From NCBI GenBank assembly GCA_963762605.1, contig CAVXLJ010000006.1:22992-86991 (forward strand): 64,000 nucleotides of DNA, in the 5' to 3' direction. This document shows positions 28,564 through 37,438 of the stretch, piece after piece. The translations under genes and the position numbers were made by a program. The DNA comes from CAVSRC01 sp963762605. Lineage in GTDB: Bacteria > Pseudomonadota > Alphaproteobacteria > Rhizobiales > Kaistiaceae. The first letter of the stretch is position 1, and every line of letters begins with the position of its first letter. The notes beneath the pieces were generated by a model. That model saw only the letters and a program-made list of their open reading frames with translations, was not told where the DNA came from and did not search any database.

Positions 28564-29747
28564 GCGAAGGTCTTCCTTGGGTCGAATGCGTCGCGCACCG
28601 CCTCGCCGACGAAGATCAGCAGCGACAGCATCAGCGAGATGACGATGAAGCCGGTCAGGCCCAGCCACGGCGCGTGAATGTTGTCCTTGCCCTGCGCCAG
28701 CAGTTCGCCCAGCGACGGCGAGCCCGGCGGCAGGCCGAAGCCGAGGAAGTCGAGCGAGGTCAGCGTCGTGATCGAGCCGTTGAGGATGAAGGGCAGGAAC
28801 GTCAGCGTCGCCACCATCGCGTTGGGCAAGAGGTGGCGGAACATGATGGTCAGGTTGCCGACGCCGAGCGCGCGGGCCGCATTGACATATTCGAAGTTGC
28901 GCCCGCGCAGGAACTCCGCCCGCACCACGCCGACCAGCGCCACCCAGGAGAACAGCAGCAGAATGCCGAGCAGCACCCAGAAGCTCGGGGCGATCACCGA
29001 TGAGATGATGAGCAGCAGGTAGAGCGAGGGGATCGCCGTCCAGATCTCGATGAAGCGCTGGAAGCCGAGGTCGATCCAGCCGCCGAAATAGCCCTGCACG
29101 GCGCCCGCGCAGACCCCGATGAATGACGAGATGATCGCCAGCGTCAGCCCGAATTCGACCGAGATGCGGAAGCCGTAGATGAGGCGGGCCACCACGTCGC
29201 GTGCCTGGTCGTCGGTACCCAGCCAGTTCCAGTTGCCAATCGTGCAGTTCGCGTCCTTGACGCCTTCCGGATAGGCCGCGCAGCGCTGCTCCAGCGACAT
29301 CGTCCACCACGGCGGTGCCGGCGCCGGCGTCGGGATCTCGTTGTTGACCGTGCCGTAGGAATAGCGGATCGGCGGCCATATCATCCAGCCGTTGTCGTTG
29401 ATCTCCTTCTGCACGAAGGGATCGCGATAGTCGGTTGTCGCCAGGAACCCGCCGAATTTCGATTCCGGATAGTCGGTGAGCACCGGGAACAGGATCTCAC
29501 CCTTGTAGGAGACGATGAGCGGCCGATCGTTGGCGATCACGTTGGCGGCGAGCGACAGGCCGAACAGCACCAGGAAGATCCAGAACGACCAGTAGCCGCG
29601 CTTGTTACGGCGGAAATTCGCCAGCCGCCGGCGGTTGATCGGCGACAGCGTGAATAGCCGCGTCGGCGGCGGCGGCGGCTCGCCGGGCAGCGGCTCGATG
29701 GTCTCGTAGCCGGCATTCTCCAGCCTGTGCTCGAGCTTGCTGTCCAA
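28560..29747 (-). CDS. yejE: Peptide ABC transporter permease (YejE-like)
   Basis: 395 residues, binding-protein-dependent transport inner-membrane component. An extended N-terminal cytoplasmic tail (FTLSPINRRRLANFRRNKRGYWSFW) leads to a first membrane span, then a large periplasmic insert characteristic of YejE (residues about 65-160), then five spans with the EAA-type loop (VRAEFLRGRNFEYVNAARALGVG). Stop and start overlap the small secreted gene; it directly follows yejB. Confidence 0.94.
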   Translation of the reverse strand: MDSKLEHRLENAGYETIEPLPGEPPPPPTRLFTLSPINRRRLANFRRNKRGYWSFWIFLVLFGLSLAANVIANDRPLIVSYKGEILFPVLTDYPESKFGGFLATTDYRDPFVQKEINDNGWMIWPPIRYSYGTVNNEIPTPAPAPPWWTMSLEQRCAAYPEGVKDANCTIGNWNWLGTDDQARDVVARLIYGFRISVEFGLTLAIISSFIGVCAGAVQGYFGGWIDLGFQRFIEIWTAIPSLYLLLIISSVIAPSFWVLLGILLLFSWVALVGVVRAEFLRGRNFEYVNAARALGVGNLTIMFRHLLPNAMVATLTFLPFILNGSITTLTSLDFLGFGLPPGSPSLGELLAQGKDNIHAPWLGLTGFIVISLMLSLLIFVGEAVRDAFDPRKTFA

Positions 29748-30854
29748 TCACACCTCGCGCGTCTCGAAATCGATTCGTGGATCGATCCAGGTGTAGGTGA
29801 GGTCGGAAATCAGGTTCACCGCCAGTCCCATCAGCGAGAAGATGTAGAGCGTGGCGAAGACCACCGGGTAATCGCGGTTGAGCACCGATTCGAAGGATAG
29901 CAGGCCGAGCCCGTCGAGCGAGAAGATCGTCTCGATCAAAAGCGAGCCGGTGAAGAAGGCGCTGATGAAGGCGCCGGGGAAACCGGCGATGACGATCAGC
30001 ATGGCGTTGCGGAAGACGTGGCCGTAGAGCACCTGGCGTTCGGTCAGTCCCTTGGCGCGCGCCGTCATCACGTATTGCTTGCGGATCTCGTCGAGGAACG
30101 AGTTCTTGGTGAGTAGCGTCGTGGTGGCGAAGGCCGACAGCGCCATGGCGGTCAAGGGCAGCGCCAGGTGCCAGAAATAGTCGAGGATCTTCTCCGGCCA
30201 GGGCAGGCTTGCCCAGTAGTCGGAGGTCAGGCCCCTCAGCGGAAACAGGTCGAGGAAGGAGCCACCGGCGAACAGGATGATCAGGAGGATGGCGAACAGG
30301 AAGCCGGGGATGGCGTAGCCGACCACGATCACCGCGCTCGTCCAGATGTCGAAGCGCGAGCCGTCCTTGACCGCCTTGCGGATGCCGAGCGGGATCGAGA
30401 TGGCGTAGGACAGAAGCGTCATCCACAGACCAAGCGAGATCGAAACTGGCAGCTTCTCGCTGATCAGCTTGAGAACGCTGATATCGCGGAAATAGCTCTG
30501 GCCAAACTGGAAGCGCGCGTAGTTCCACAGCATCAGGCCGAAGCGTTCCAGCGGCGGCTTGTCGAACCCGAATTGCTTCTCCAGCGACTTGATGAATTCC
30601 GGGTCGAGCCCCTGGGCGCCGCGATATTTCGAGGTGACGTCCTCGCTGCCGCCGCCCTGCTGGTTGCCGGCGCCGGCGAAATCGCCGCCGCCGGTGATCC
30701 GCGCCGTTGCCGAGACGTCGGTCCCCTGAAGTTGCGCGATGATGCGCTCGATCGGCCCGCCGGGCGCGAACTGCACCACGGCGAAGCTGATCGCCATGAT
30801 GCCGATGATCGTCGGGATGATCAGCAGGATGCGGCGGAGGATATAGGCGCCCAT
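29748..30854 (-). CDS. yejB: Peptide ABC transporter permease (YejB-like)
   Basis: 368 residues, DppB/OppB superfamily permease. MGAYILRRILLIIPTIIGIMAISFAVVQFAPGGPIE is the classic first span; the YejB-specific Gly/Asp-rich periplasmic insert follows (residues about 45-110), then EAA loop EIRKQYVMTARAKGLTERQVLYGHVFRNA. The stop is immediately adjacent to the yejE start. Confidence 0.94.
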   Translation of the reverse strand: MGAYILRRILLIIPTIIGIMAISFAVVQFAPGGPIERIIAQLQGTDVSATARITGGGDFAGAGNQQGGGSEDVTSKYRGAQGLDPEFIKSLEKQFGFDKPPLERFGLMLWNYARFQFGQSYFRDISVLKLISEKLPVSISLGLWMTLLSYAISIPLGIRKAVKDGSRFDIWTSAVIVVGYAIPGFLFAILLIILFAGGSFLDLFPLRGLTSDYWASLPWPEKILDYFWHLALPLTAMALSAFATTTLLTKNSFLDEIRKQYVMTARAKGLTERQVLYGHVFRNAMLIVIAGFPGAFISAFFTGSLLIETIFSLDGLGLLSFESVLNRDYPVVFATLYIFSLMGLAVNLISDLTYTWIDPRIDFETREV

Positions 30855-30905
30855 CGCTTAGCTCAGGCTCCGCTCGCCATGGGCTGATACATCGGCCACA
30901 AACTC

Positions 30906-31032
30906 CAATCCCTCCCCGCAAGGGGAGGGGGGACCACGCGCAGCGTGGTGGGTGGGGAGGCGGCGGCGATCTGACCCCACCCGTCTCCTCGCTCCGCTCG
31001 GAGCCACCCTCCCCGTGCCGGGGAGGGATGGA
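30906..31032. repeat. Dispersed intergenic repeat, copy A
   Basis: Inverted G/C-rich ends (CCAATCCCTCCCC and GGGGAGGGATGG) surround inner palindromes CCCTCCCCGCAAGGGGAGGG and CACGCGCAGCGTGGTGGGTGG, then CCCACCCGTCTCCTCGCTCC. The same order of blocks recurs at 38736-38887 and 43028-43225. It lies inside the yej operon, between a binding-protein gene and yejB, so it is probably transcribed. Confidence 0.85.
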
Positions 31033-31067
31033 GTCCTGTCGCAATCGACACAGCACCCATCACCTGA

Positions 31068-32942
31068 TCACCCGCTGTAGCCGATCGCCGCCGCCTTGCC
31101 GGTGTCGAACCACCACGTCGCTTCGGGCGTGAAGGCGTAGGGCGGCTTCTTTGCCGGCCAGCCGAAAATGTCCCAGTGGGCGACCCGGTGGACCGCCTGA
31201 TACCAGCTCGGCGTGCCGTATTGCCCTGAACGCAGCACCCGGTCCACCGCCTTCAGGAGCGTGACCAGCTCGGCGCGGCTGGTGACCTGGGGAAGCTGGT
31301 CGAGCAGCCCGTCGATCGCCTTCGACTTGATGCCGGCATAGTTATGCGATCCCGGTTCACCGGCGGCTTTGGAACCGAAGAACTGGTTGAGGCCGTCGAG
31401 CGGTGTCGCGCCGAGCGTGAAGCGCGCCAGGATGGTGTCGAATTCGTAGTCGTTGAGGCGCGATTGATATTGCGCCGAATCCACCTGGCGGATGGTTGCG
31501 GTCACGCCGATGCGCTTGAGGTTCTGCACCCACGGCGACAGCACCCGCTCGAAGACCGAGGCGTTGATCAGGAATTCGAAATCGAGCGCCTCGCCCTGGG
31601 CGTTGACCAGCTTATCGCCCTTCTGCGTCCAGCCCGCCGCCTTGAGCAGGTTGAACGCCTGTCTCAGCACCGTGCGATCGTTGCCCGAGCCGTCCGTCTT
31701 CGGCGGTACATAGACTTCGCCGAACACCTCCGCCGGCAGGTCGGCCTTGTAGGGCTCGAGCAGCTTCAGCTCGTCCGGCCCCGGCTTGCCCACGGCCATG
31801 AAGTCCGAGCCCTGGAAATAGGAGACCTCGCGCTCGTAGGCGCTGAAGAACAGGTTCTTGTTCGACCATTCGAAATCGAAGGCCAGGCCGATCGCCTGCC
31901 GCGTGCGCGGGTCGGCGAATTTTCCGCGCCGCGTATTGTAGAAGAAGTACTGGAAGTCCGGAATGGCTTCGGCCGGAAACTTCGTCTTCTTGACCTTGCC
32001 TTCGCTCACCGCCGGAAAATTGTATCCGGTCGCCCAGGTCAGCGAGGTGAACTCTTCGCGATAGGTGATCAGGCCCTTCTGGAAGGCCTGGAAGGCGGCC
32101 TCTCGCTCCTGGAAGAAGTCGATGCGGATGACGTCGAAATTGCCTTGGCCAACATTCACCGGCAGGCTCTCGCCCCAATAATCCTTGACCCGCTCATATT
32201 CGATGAAGCGCCCCGCCGATTTGTTGCCGACCCTGTAGGCGCCCGCGCCCAGCGGTGCATCGAGCGAAGACGAATCGAAGGGCCGGTTCGCATAATAGGC
32301 CTTGGAGAAGATCGGCAGGCTGGCGATCGTGAAGATCGTCTGCCGCGTCTGCTTGCCGTCAAGCGTCACGATCACGGTGCGCGCGTCGCTGGCCTCCGCC
32401 TTCGCCATCGGCACGATCACCTGCGAGATGTCGGGATGCCCCTTCTCCTTGAGCAGCATCAGCGAGAAGGCGACGTCCTCGGCGGTCAGCGGCGAGCCGT
32501 CGTGGAAGCGCGGCTCGGAACGCAGGTGGAAGGTGAAGACATTGCCGTCGGCGGAGACGTCCACGGTCTCGGCGACGAGACCGTAATAGGAGTTCGGTTC
32601 GTCCTCCGCGCCTGCCATCAGCGTGTCGAACGTCATCTCCATGCGCGGCGGCGCGTCGCCCCTGAGCACGAACGAATTGAGCGTGTTGAAGGTCTGCGTT
32701 GACTGATTGTAGACCCAGTAGGAGGGCTGGAAGTTCATCCGCCCGCCCTTCGGCGCGCCGGCGTTGACGTAGTCGAAGTGCTTGAAATCAGCCGGATATT
32801 TCAGTTCGCCGAAGATCGACAGGCCGTGCAGGCCGGTCTTGCCGGCGGCCCAGGCCAAAGGCGGCAGCAACGGCGAAGCCAGCGCCGCGCCGCCGGCGGC
32901 CAGCACGCCGCGGCGGGTGAGGCCGCTCGGACGGCGCCTCAC
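31068..32942 (-). CDS. yejA: Peptide ABC transporter binding protein 2 (YejA-like)
   Basis: 624 residues, SBP family 5. GTG start at 32942, overlapping the stop of binding protein 1 by 4 bases. The leader SGLTRRGVLAAGGAALASPLLPPLAWA has a twin-Arg and a weakly charged h-region, so export by Tat is possible. The mature part starts HGLSIFGELKYPADFKHFDYVNAGAPKGG, matching paralogue 1 and YejA proteins. Likely binds peptides or peptide-like antibiotics of the microcin C type. Confidence 0.9.
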   Translation of the reverse strand: MRRRPSGLTRRGVLAAGGAALASPLLPPLAWAAGKTGLHGLSIFGELKYPADFKHFDYVNAGAPKGGRMNFQPSYWVYNQSTQTFNTLNSFVLRGDAPPRMEMTFDTLMAGAEDEPNSYYGLVAETVDVSADGNVFTFHLRSEPRFHDGSPLTAEDVAFSLMLLKEKGHPDISQVIVPMAKAEASDARTVIVTLDGKQTRQTIFTIASLPIFSKAYYANRPFDSSSLDAPLGAGAYRVGNKSAGRFIEYERVKDYWGESLPVNVGQGNFDVIRIDFFQEREAAFQAFQKGLITYREEFTSLTWATGYNFPAVSEGKVKKTKFPAEAIPDFQYFFYNTRRGKFADPRTRQAIGLAFDFEWSNKNLFFSAYEREVSYFQGSDFMAVGKPGPDELKLLEPYKADLPAEVFGEVYVPPKTDGSGNDRTVLRQAFNLLKAAGWTQKGDKLVNAQGEALDFEFLINASVFERVLSPWVQNLKRIGVTATIRQVDSAQYQSRLNDYEFDTILARFTLGATPLDGLNQFFGSKAAGEPGSHNYAGIKSKAIDGLLDQLPQVTSRAELVTLLKAVDRVLRSGQYGTPSWYQAVHRVAHWDIFGWPAKKPPYAFTPEATWWFDTGKAAAIGYSG

Positions 32943-34834
32943 TGCGCGCCTCCCGTCTTGGCCGCCTTGTCGGCGTCCCACCACCATGTGGTCGGGATGC
33001 CGAGGTCGAACTTCAGCTTCTTGAAGTCGGGATGGCCGAAGCGGTCCCAATAGGCGATGCGGTCGGTCAGGCCGGCATAGCTCGGGATGACGTATTGCTC
33101 GGCCATCATCACCCGGTCGAGCGCATGCACCGCCGCCACCTGGCTCTCGCGGTCCTTGGCGTAGATGATGCGGTTGATGATCGCGTCGACCGCCGGGTCC
33201 TTGATGCCGGCATAGTTCTGCGAAGCCGGGCTGTCGGCCGCCTGCGAGCCCCAATAGCCCAGCTGCTCGTTGCCGGGCGAATTGGATTGGGTCCAGGCGT
33301 AATAGACCATGTCGAAATCGCGTGAACGCAAGCGCGTGATGAACTGGCTGGAATCGACTTCGCGCAGCGTGAGCTTGATGCCGATGCGCGCCAGCGACTG
33401 CTGGTAGGCCAGCGCCACGGGCTCGATCGTCGCCCCGTCGAGCAGCAGCTCGATCGTCACCGGCTTGCCGTCCTTGCCCACCAGCGTGTTGCCCTGCAGC
33501 GTGTAGCCCGCCTGCTTCAGCAGATCGAAGGCTTGGCGGAGATTGGCACGCACCTTCTCCGCATCGCCGCCCACCGGATTTTCATAAGGCTTGGTGAAGA
33601 CATCGGGCGGCACTTCGTCCTTCACCGTGTTGAGGATGTCGAGCTCCTTGCCGGTGGGCAGGCCGCTCGCCGCCAGCGGCAGGCCGAAGAAGAACGAATC
33701 GATGCGCTGGTACTGGTCGTAGAAGATCGTCTTGTTGAGCGTCTCGAAGTCGAAGGCGTCGTTGAGCGCCTGGCGCACCCGCCGGTCCTGGAAGAACGGC
33801 CGGCGCAGGTTGGGCACGAAGCCCACCATGATGCCCGATACCTGGTCGAGCTTGACCTCTTCCTTGTGCACCTTGCCGGCCTTGAGTGCCGGGAAGTCGT
33901 AGGCCGTCGCCCAGCGCTTGGCCGCGTTCTCCCACCAGTAGTCGAAGTCGTCGGCCTTGAACGCCTCGAACTCGACGTTGAGGTCGCGATAATATTCGAA
34001 GCTGATCTTGTCGAAGTTGTTGCTGCCGATATTGACGTTGAGGTCCTTGCCCCAGAAGTCCGGCACGCGCTCATAGGTGATCGAGCGGCCCGCCTCCACG
34101 TCGGCGATGCGGTAGGGGCCGGAGCCCAGCGTCGGCTCGAGCGTCCCCTTGCTGATGTCGCGCTGCTTGCCGTTGGCGTCGGTGCCCTGCCACCAGTGTT
34201 TGGGCAGAATCGTGAGTTGGCCAACGATGTTTGGCAGCTCGTGATTGCCCTTGAGGTCGAAGATGAAGGTCACCTGGTCGGGCGCCGTCACTTCGGCCTT
34301 CTTCACATGCTGATAGTAGTAGCGCTGGTTCTGGTTGAGCTTCACCGTTTCGTCGAACGACCACACCACGTCGTCCGGCGTGATCGGCTGCCCGTCCTGC
34401 CAGCGCGCCTTGGGGTTGATGCGGTAGGTGACGTAGGAGAAGTCGGCCGGAAACCGGACCGCATCGGCGATCTCGCCATATTCGGCGGAGATGTCGAGCT
34501 CGTCGAGTGCCGGCGTCATCAGCGACTCGTAGATGAGTCCAAGACCGTTGGCAGGGACGCCCCGGTCGAGAATCGGGTTGAGCGTGTCGTAGGTCTGGCT
34601 GTAGCTCGGCATCCGGATCGCGCCGCCCTTCGGCGCGTCCGGGTTGACGTAGTTGAAATGCTTGAAATCCGCCGGATAGCCGGGCTGTCCGATCAGGCTG
34701 ATCGCGTGTTGCCACGGCCCCGGTGGTGGCAGCCCGTCGGGGCCCTGCTGGGCACTGGCATCTTGCGCGGAAGCGCCGGCTGCGCTCGCCGCAAGAATGG
34801 CAAGCGCCGCGATGGCCGTCGAAATCCTCATCAT
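32939..34834 (-). CDS. Peptide ABC transporter binding protein 1 (YejA-like)
   Basis: 631 residues with a Sec signal peptide (MMRISTAIAALAILAASAAGASA). SBP family 5 domain: HAISLIGQPGYPADFKHFNYVNPDAPKGGAIRM, ARWQDGQPITPDDVVWSFDE, FGHPDFKKLKFD, closing TTWWWD. First gene of the leftward transporter operon; paralogous to the next gene but with an ordinary Sec leader. The start could be the second Met (34831). Confidence 0.92.
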   Translation of the reverse strand: MMRISTAIAALAILAASAAGASAQDASAQQGPDGLPPPGPWQHAISLIGQPGYPADFKHFNYVNPDAPKGGAIRMPSYSQTYDTLNPILDRGVPANGLGLIYESLMTPALDELDISAEYGEIADAVRFPADFSYVTYRINPKARWQDGQPITPDDVVWSFDETVKLNQNQRYYYQHVKKAEVTAPDQVTFIFDLKGNHELPNIVGQLTILPKHWWQGTDANGKQRDISKGTLEPTLGSGPYRIADVEAGRSITYERVPDFWGKDLNVNIGSNNFDKISFEYYRDLNVEFEAFKADDFDYWWENAAKRWATAYDFPALKAGKVHKEEVKLDQVSGIMVGFVPNLRRPFFQDRRVRQALNDAFDFETLNKTIFYDQYQRIDSFFFGLPLAASGLPTGKELDILNTVKDEVPPDVFTKPYENPVGGDAEKVRANLRQAFDLLKQAGYTLQGNTLVGKDGKPVTIELLLDGATIEPVALAYQQSLARIGIKLTLREVDSSQFITRLRSRDFDMVYYAWTQSNSPGNEQLGYWGSQAADSPASQNYAGIKDPAVDAIINRIIYAKDRESQVAAVHALDRVMMAEQYVIPSYAGLTDRIAYWDRFGHPDFKKLKFDLGIPTTWWWDADKAAKTGGAQ

Positions 34835-34981
34835 GCGGCAGTGGCTCTCCGTGGCCCGGCCCTCATTTCACGCCATTAAGGCCGGTCGGAGAGACAAACA
34901 CCAGCCCGCCGGCCAATTTATGACCGAAATTTAACGCCGCCCCGGTGCCGGCGGCTGGCCGCCGGCATGCAACTGCCCGTG
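34835..34981. other. Intergenic region upstream of the peptide transporter operon
   Basis: 147 bases. Should hold the leftward promoter of the transporter operon and the end of the cytochrome gene. No clear promoter or terminator motif was identified. Confidence 0.35.
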
Positions 34982-36280
34982 CTACTGCGCGGTCGCCGGA
35001 GCCGGCGCTGTCGTCCCGCTGTCGGCCGGCGCTGCCGGAGCCGCAGGGGCTGGCGCGGTCGCGCTGCCGTCCGCCGGAGCGGCGGGAGCAGGCGTCGCAC
35101 CAGCGGGAGCAGGCGTCGAACCGGCAGGAGCAGGCGTTGCACCGGTGGGAGCCGGCGTCGCCGCCCCGCTGTCGGCCGGTGCTGTCGAAGGCGTCGCACC
35201 GCCGGCCGGGGCAGGCGCTGCAGCGCCGCCGGCGGCGGGCGCCGCGGGCTTGGCCGCATCCGTGGCCGGCAACGGCGCCGGCGTGTCGGCGAGCGTCCTC
35301 AGATAGGCGACAACGTCCGCCCGCTCCTGCTCCTTCGGGATGCCGGCGAAGGTCATCTTGGTGCCGGGAATGAACTCCCGCGGATTGGTCAGGAAATGGT
35401 TGAGGTTGTCATAGGTCCAGGTGAAGCCGGTCTTGCCCTTGTCCTGGAACGCCTGGGAATAGTCGTAGCCGGTTTCCGGGCGGATGATCGGCGTGCCGAC
35501 GACGCCGTAGAGATTGGGTCCGACCTTGTTCGGCTGGCCCTTTTCCAGCGTATGGCAGGCCAGGCACTTCCGCGCCGTCTCCTCGCCTTTCTTGACGTTT
35601 GCCGTCTTCACCTCGTCGACGAACGACACCGCCGTCGCGCCACCGCCACCACCGGCTGCCGGTGCCTCGGCGGCCTTGCCGGCGGCGCCGCCTGCTGCGG
35701 GCGCCGCGGCGGCATTTTTGGCCGGCGCGGCGGGTAGCGGCACCGGATTGTCGGAAAGCGTCCGCAGATAGGCGATCACGTCGGCGCGCTCGTCCGGCTT
35801 CTTGATGCCGGCGAACGACATCGCCGTCCCCTGGATATAGCCGCGCGGGTCGGTCAGGAAGCTGTCGAGGTGCTCGAAGGTCCAGGTGAAGCCTTCCTTG
35901 GTCTTGTCCTGGAAGGCCGAGGAATATTTGAAGCCATTGTCGGGATGGATGATCGGCGAGCCGACCACATTGTAGAGATTGGGGCCGACCTTGTTCGGCT
36001 GGCCCTTTTCCAGCGTATGGCAGGCCAGACACTTTTTCGCCGCCGCCTCGCCCTTCTTGGGGTCCGCCGTCTGCAGGCGCTGGGCGATCGAGGCGACCTG
36101 TTGGCTGCCGCCGGTGGCGCCGCCGGTTCCGCTGCTCGGTTCGCTCACCGCGATCACATAGCCGGGCTTGGCCGGTTCGGCGGGCGTGTAGATGGCCTCC
36201 GAAATGATGCTCACGGCCATGACGCCGAGGCCGGTGGCGAGAACCGCACCGGCGATCTTGTTGAGTTCGAAAGAGTCCAT
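34982..36280 (-). CDS. Membrane-anchored cytochrome c with two haem domains
   Basis: 432 residues. An uncleaved N-terminal helix (residues 9-30) anchors two CycM-like cytochrome c domains, each about 105 residues. Haem sites CLACH lie at residues 84-88 and 239-243, with axial Met candidates at 154 (GTAMSFAG) and 309 (GTKMTFAG). An Ala/Gly linker separates the domains and a 90-residue Ala/Pro tail ends the protein. CycM proteins carry electrons between the bc1 complex and oxidase and have one haem; this one looks like an internal duplication. The DNA around the two haem sites is nearly identical over about 60 bases. Start: ATG 36280 (MDSFELNKIAG), as in the family. Divergent from kdsB. Confidence 0.9.
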   Translation of the reverse strand: MDSFELNKIAGAVLATGLGVMAVSIISEAIYTPAEPAKPGYVIAVSEPSSGTGGATGGSQQVASIAQRLQTADPKKGEAAAKKCLACHTLEKGQPNKVGPNLYNVVGSPIIHPDNGFKYSSAFQDKTKEGFTWTFEHLDSFLTDPRGYIQGTAMSFAGIKKPDERADVIAYLRTLSDNPVPLPAAPAKNAAAAPAAGGAAGKAAEAPAAGGGGGATAVSFVDEVKTANVKKGEETARKCLACHTLEKGQPNKVGPNLYGVVGTPIIRPETGYDYSQAFQDKGKTGFTWTYDNLNHFLTNPREFIPGTKMTFAGIPKEQERADVVAYLRTLADTPAPLPATDAAKPAAPAAGGAAAPAPAGGATPSTAPADSGAATPAPTGATPAPAGSTPAPAGATPAPAAPADGSATAPAPAAPAAPADSGTTAPAPATAQ

Positions 36281-36512
36281 CTTCAACCCGCTCCGCAGCA
36301 TGGTCCCTGGACGGTCGGCCGCGGGCTCCGGCGGCCGGGATCATGCAGACATCCCCCAAGGTACGGGCATCTGGAATCGTTCCAGCCACCCCGCAGGCGC
36401 GGAAACTACAAGCTTTCCGCCGCTTGAGGCAACACGTATAAGCCGGCGGGGTTGAGACTAATTGTCGTCCTGATTCCGCGTCCGTTTCTGCCGTTTTGCC
36501 GGGATTCCGCCC

Positions 36513-37256
36513 GTGACCGAGCGTGCCATCGTCCTCATTCCCGCCCGCATGGCCTCCACCCGCCTGCCGGGAAAGCCCCTTGTCGATATCCACGGCCACC
36601 CGATGATCGTCCACGTCTGGCGCCGCGCGGTCGAGGCCGGTCTCGGCCGGGTGGTCGTCGCCACCGACGACATCGCCATCGCCAGCGTCATCGAGCTTGC
36701 CGGCGGCGAGGCGGTGATGACCCGCGCCGATCATGTCAACGGCACCCAGCGCATCCACGAGGCGTTGCACATCATCGGCTCCGACGAGGAGATCGTCGTC
36801 AACCTGCAGGGCGACCTGCCGACCGTGACGCCGGCCACCGTCCAGGCGGCGCTGGCGCCGCTGGCGCTGGCCGAGGTCGATATCGGCACCATCTGCGCCG
36901 TCATCACGCGCGAGGCGGAGAAGACCGACCCCAATGTCGTCAAGGTGGTCGGCAGCCCGCTGACTCTGGCCGAGGAGGATGCCGGCATCCTGCGCGCGCT
37001 CTATTTCACGCGCGCCACCGCCCCCTCGGGGCCGGGGCCGCTCTATCACCACATCGGGCTTTACGCCTATCGCCGCGCGGCCCTTGAGCGTTACGTCACC
37101 CTGCCGCCGACCCCGCTGGAGAGGCGCGAACGGCTGGAGCAGCTGCGCGCGCTGGAGCATGGGCTGCGCATCGACGTCGCCATCGTCGATGCCGTGCCGC
37201 TCGGTGTCGACACCCCCGCCGACCTCGAGCGGGCGCGCGAACTGATGAAGCCCTAG
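36513..37256 (+). CDS. kdsB: 3-deoxy-manno-octulosonate cytidylyltransferase
   Basis: 247 residues, GTG start. Activates Kdo with CTP for lipid A core synthesis. The N-terminal nucleotide-binding motif IVLIPARMASTRLPGKPL, the VVVATDD strand and the NLQGDLPTV motif (family: NVQGDEPF) are visible, as is HHIGLYAYRRAALERYVTLPPTPLERRERLEQLRALEHG. Upstream divergent cytochrome and downstream pheA reproduce a conserved rhizobial order. Confidence 0.95.
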   Translation: MTERAIVLIPARMASTRLPGKPLVDIHGHPMIVHVWRRAVEAGLGRVVVATDDIAIASVIELAGGEAVMTRADHVNGTQRIHEALHIIGSDEEIVVNLQGDLPTVTPATVQAALAPLALAEVDIGTICAVITREAEKTDPNVVKVVGSPLTLAEEDAGILRALYFTRATAPSGPGPLYHHIGLYAYRRAALERYVTLPPTPLERRERLEQLRALEHGLRIDVAIVDAVPLGVDTPADLERARELMKP

Positions 37257-37260
37257 CGTT

Positions 37261-37369
37261 CCCCGGACGCGGTGCATCGTGAAACGGTGCACCGCAGATC
37301 CGGGGTCTATTCCGCTCGTGGGTCCCGGTTCAGCAGTGCATCACTTGCGTGCTGCACTGCGCCCGGGAC
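37261..37369. repeat. Double-hairpin intergenic repeat between kdsB and pheA
   Basis: Two strong hairpins in tandem: 37261-37305 (CCCCGGA...TCCGGGG with inner CGGTGCA/TGCACCG) and 37322-37369 (GTCCCGG...CCGGGAC with inner GCAGTGCA/TGCACTGC). The layout resembles intergenic repeats common in Bradyrhizobium and relatives. The first hairpin lies 5 bases after the kdsB stop and may end transcription. Confidence 0.7.
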
Positions 37370-37438
37370 ACGGCAGACAAAGCTTCCCGTTTCCTTGCCC
37401 TTGCGCTAAGCCACGGCCCACGAAAAGGGGTGCGCGTG

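Noticed and set aside
29748..30854. Nickel or dipeptide-specific transporter
   Set aside because: The permeases carry the long periplasmic inserts of the YejB/YejE group and the ATPase is a fused dimer, unlike Nik/Dpp/Opp systems with separate ATPases.
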